The notes under the pieces are model-generated. The model had not been told where the DNA came from and made no database searches. It saw only the letters and a program-made list of their open reading frames with translations. Shown one piece after another: positions 62,916 to 64,000 of a stretch of DNA of 64,000 bases. The position numbers and the translations under genes are program-made. Origin of the DNA: Dehalococcoidia bacterium (GTDB taxonomy: Bacteria > Chloroflexota > Dehalococcoidia > Lucifugimonadales > UBA1123). How positions within the stretch are numbered: the stretch's first letter is position 1; each line of letters begins with the position of its first letter. The DNA is taken from assembly GCA_009838465.1 (NCBI GenBank), contig VXRN01000003.1, positions 43,996-107,995 on the forward strand. Reading direction: 5' to 3'.

Positions 62916-63239
62916 ATGATCCGCATACCGACCGACCGCCAGCCCACGCATCCCGGAGAGATGCTGCTGAAAGAGTTCCTGATGCCTCTTGGTATGACGC
63001 AGCAGGACTTGGCCAGGGCGATAGGGGTGCCGTACCAGCGCGTCAACGAGATTGTGCGGGGACGTCGCGGTGTCTCCCCGAGTACCGCTTTGCGGCTCTC
63101 CAAATTCTTCGGAGTCTCTCCAGGATTCTGGATGAACCTGCAACTCCGTTGGGACCTCTACCACGCGCAGCTAAGCGAAGCTGAACAACTTGACGCCATC
63201 CGACCACATGAACTGACCGAGGCCGTACAGAGCCGTTGA
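62916..63239 (+). CDS. higA: HigA-family antitoxin (XRE HTH)
   Basis: A 107-residue antitoxin with a helix-turn-helix: PGEMLLKEFLMPLGMTQQDL then VPYQRVNEIVRGRRGVSPSTALRLSKFFG, and the helical tail PGFWMNLQLRWDL. It neutralises HigB and represses the operon. CAGGAG precedes ATG 62916. It is the second gene of the cassette bounded by tRNA fragments. Confidence 0.94.
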   Translation: MIRIPTDRQPTHPGEMLLKEFLMPLGMTQQDLARAIGVPYQRVNEIVRGRRGVSPSTALRLSKFFGVSPGFWMNLQLRWDLYHAQLSEAEQLDAIRPHELTEAVQSR

Positions 63240-63323
63240 AGTTCCTGAATCCGACAGCAGAACACACCTGCCTCCCAATGACCGACAGCGAAGACTGATA
63301 ATTGCCAATTGAAGAACTCTCGC

Positions 63324-63385
63324 GGGCCATCCTGGACTCGAACCAGGGACCTCAGTCTTATCAGGACAGCTCTCTAACCCGCTGT
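63324..63385 (-). repeat. tRNA-Ile 3' fragment C
   Basis: 44 bases (63324-63367) are identical to copy D (63951-63994). Similarity then continues weakly through the D-loop (GGTTAGAG) and stops; the 5' acceptor strand is missing and the anticodon stem has a mismatch (CTGTC against GACTG). No encoded CCA. It is not a functional tRNA. It marks the boundary between the HigBA and HicAB cassettes. Confidence 0.88.
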
Positions 63386-63607
63386 AACGGTGGCAGAGGT
63401 AGGCTTGACCGGCTCGATTCCAAGTTCGGCGCACCCTTTGAGATAGATGTCTATAGAGATGCGGAACTCCCGCTTGATGCCTTCTACGTCGGTTGCCTCG
63501 GCGTTGGCTATCGGGTATGGGCCGCTGTTGATGACCCTGGCGTGCAGAACCTCGGCCTCATCGTCATAGACCACCTCGCCGATGTAACCCTTGTACTCCA
63601 GCATCAA
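63374..63607 (-). CDS. hicB: HicB-family antitoxin, apparently truncated
   Basis: 77 residues with the HicB partial-RNase-H-like fold: YKGYIGEVVYDDEAEVLHARVI, then GIKREFRISIDIYLKGCAELGIEP. Full HicB proteins of this type run on for 30-40 residues with a ribbon-helix-helix or HTH DNA-binding part, absent here. The reading frame ends in TSATVTAG, and its TAG stop lies in the GGTTAG of the D-loop of tRNA fragment C. So the 3' end seems to have been cut by the recombination that placed the fragment. It starts 4 bases inside the hicA stop. Confidence 0.82.
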   Translation of the reverse strand: MMLEYKGYIGEVVYDDEAEVLHARVINSGPYPIANAEATDVEGIKREFRISIDIYLKGCAELGIEPVKPTSATVTAG

Positions 63608-63822
63608 CCCTCTCCTGTGCGCTCAATGAATTTCACAATATCACGGATACTATCTCGCCTTGTCGTAGGACGTGGATGCGGCCTGTGAACCACGATAGAA
63701 TCCGGCCCTTTAACCAACTGTACCCTTGAACCGGCCCGTTCAACCAGACTGACTCCGAGCGCGTTCAGAAGGGACTCGATCTCTGCCCACCTGATGTCCA
63801 CCGGAGTAGGGCTTGCCTGCAT
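63604..63822 (-). CDS. hicA: HicA-family toxin
   Basis: A 72-residue HicA-like mRNA interferase of the YcfA dsRBD fold. VDIRWAEIESLLNALGVSLVE then GSRVQLVKGPDSIVVHRPHP carries the catalytic His-type region HRPHP. ATG 63822 is the likely start; the frame is open into tRNA copy D. It overlaps hicB by 4 bases, in the usual toxin-first order. Confidence 0.86.
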   Translation of the reverse strand: MQASPTPVDIRWAEIESLLNALGVSLVERAGSRVQLVKGPDSIVVHRPHPRPTTRRDSIRDIVKFIERTGEG

Positions 63823-63946
63823 TCGTTCCAGTGTCCGCCGATGTCTCCTCCGAATTAGTTCCAACTGGTTACATCGCCTCGTCTGAAATTTCTCATGGGG
63901 CGGAATATACCAAAGTGGGGTGGTTCGGACAATCGAGGGAAACCTT

Positions 63947-64000
63947 TGGTGGGCCATCCTGGACTCGAACCAGGGACCTCAGTCTTATCAGGACTGCGCT
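63947..64000 (-). tRNA. tRNA-Ile(GAT), copy D (5' part beyond window)
   Basis: The 3' part of a tRNA: acceptor strand, T-arm, variable loop and anticodon arm CAGTC-CTGATAA-GACTG (anticodon GAT), with encoded CCA at 63947-63949. The sequence runs off the right edge at the D-arm, so it is probably an intact gene. It differs from copy A at two positions in the shared part. Confidence 0.85.

Noticed and set aside
61613..64000. Complete integrative element or prophage
   Set aside because: No integrase, portal, terminase or replication gene is visible; only tRNA fragments and small cargo.

Overview
The window looks like a chromosomal segment of a Chloroflexota bacterium, probably Dehalococcoidia/SAR202-like. 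This is inferred from gene content and not proven. The supporting content is a nickel superoxide dismutase with its own S26 protease, GYD-domain proteins, a class-E-type succinate dehydrogenase with an HdrB-like subunit, a bacterial translin homologue, a T-box leader, a K+-dependent-type membrane pyrophosphatase and many paralogous catabolic enzymes. Genes are densely packed, and short GC-rich hairpin repeats recur between them.

Layout. 0-7 kb: the end of hemB, a nickel-SOD locus (sodX, hydrolase, sodN, two GYD genes), a ketopantoate-reductase-like gene among small cupins, radC, and a phosphotransferase broken by an in-frame stop. 7-15 kb: a tryptophan operon (trpS-E-G-D-[2H]-[HAD]-C-F) behind a sigma70-type promoter and a Trp T-box; trpA and trpB are not in the window. 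15-20 kb: sdhA-sdhB-hdrB-like, a membrane molybdopterin oxidoreductase and tRNA-Leu. 20-26 kb: hppA, a large TPR protein and gdhA. 26-28 kb: a structured leader with terminator ahead of a MoeB/ThiF-type E1 enzyme and a two-domain sulfurtransferase. 28-47 kb: catabolic and cofactor genes (two amidohydrolases, TPP enzyme, epoxide hydrolase, MarR, translin, thiE, tartrate/malate-type dehydrogenase, dihydropyrimidinase, esterase, aldolase, dehydrogenases, thiL, acyl-CoA ligase, beta-lactamase-fold hydrolase). 47-61 kb: aminotransferase, a selenocysteine peroxiredoxin-like lipoprotein, pncB, a MenB-like crotonase, a CPA2 antiporter, a BrkB/YihY protein with an unusual repeat domain, an MFS transporter and a gamma-glutamyltransferase. 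61-64 kb: an accessory stretch in which tRNA-Ile(GAT) genes and 3'-half tRNA fragments alternate with small cargo (GNAT, HigBA, HicAB).

Most notable observations. (1) A peroxiredoxin-like lipoprotein reads through an in-frame TGA at the peroxidatic cysteine position, with a SECIS-like hairpin 13 nt downstream. (2) tRNA-Ile 3' fragments punctuate toxin-antitoxin cassettes; two copies share 44 identical bases, and the HicB antitoxin ends on a stop codon supplied by the D-loop of a tRNA fragment. (3) Two non-coding arrays of short motifs (CAGGTG and ACCAGTTT) are spaced at about one helical turn. (4) An exact 22-residue repeat domain is fused to BrkB/YihY. (5) An unassigned leader RNA precedes the E1/sulfurtransferase pair.

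How the genes work together. The trp genes should be induced by uncharged tRNA-Trp through one leader that also controls the Trp-tRNA synthetase. The sodX protease is expected to mature the nickel hook of sodN. The sdh and hdrB-like genes form one complex. Everything was read by eye; no database searches were run.
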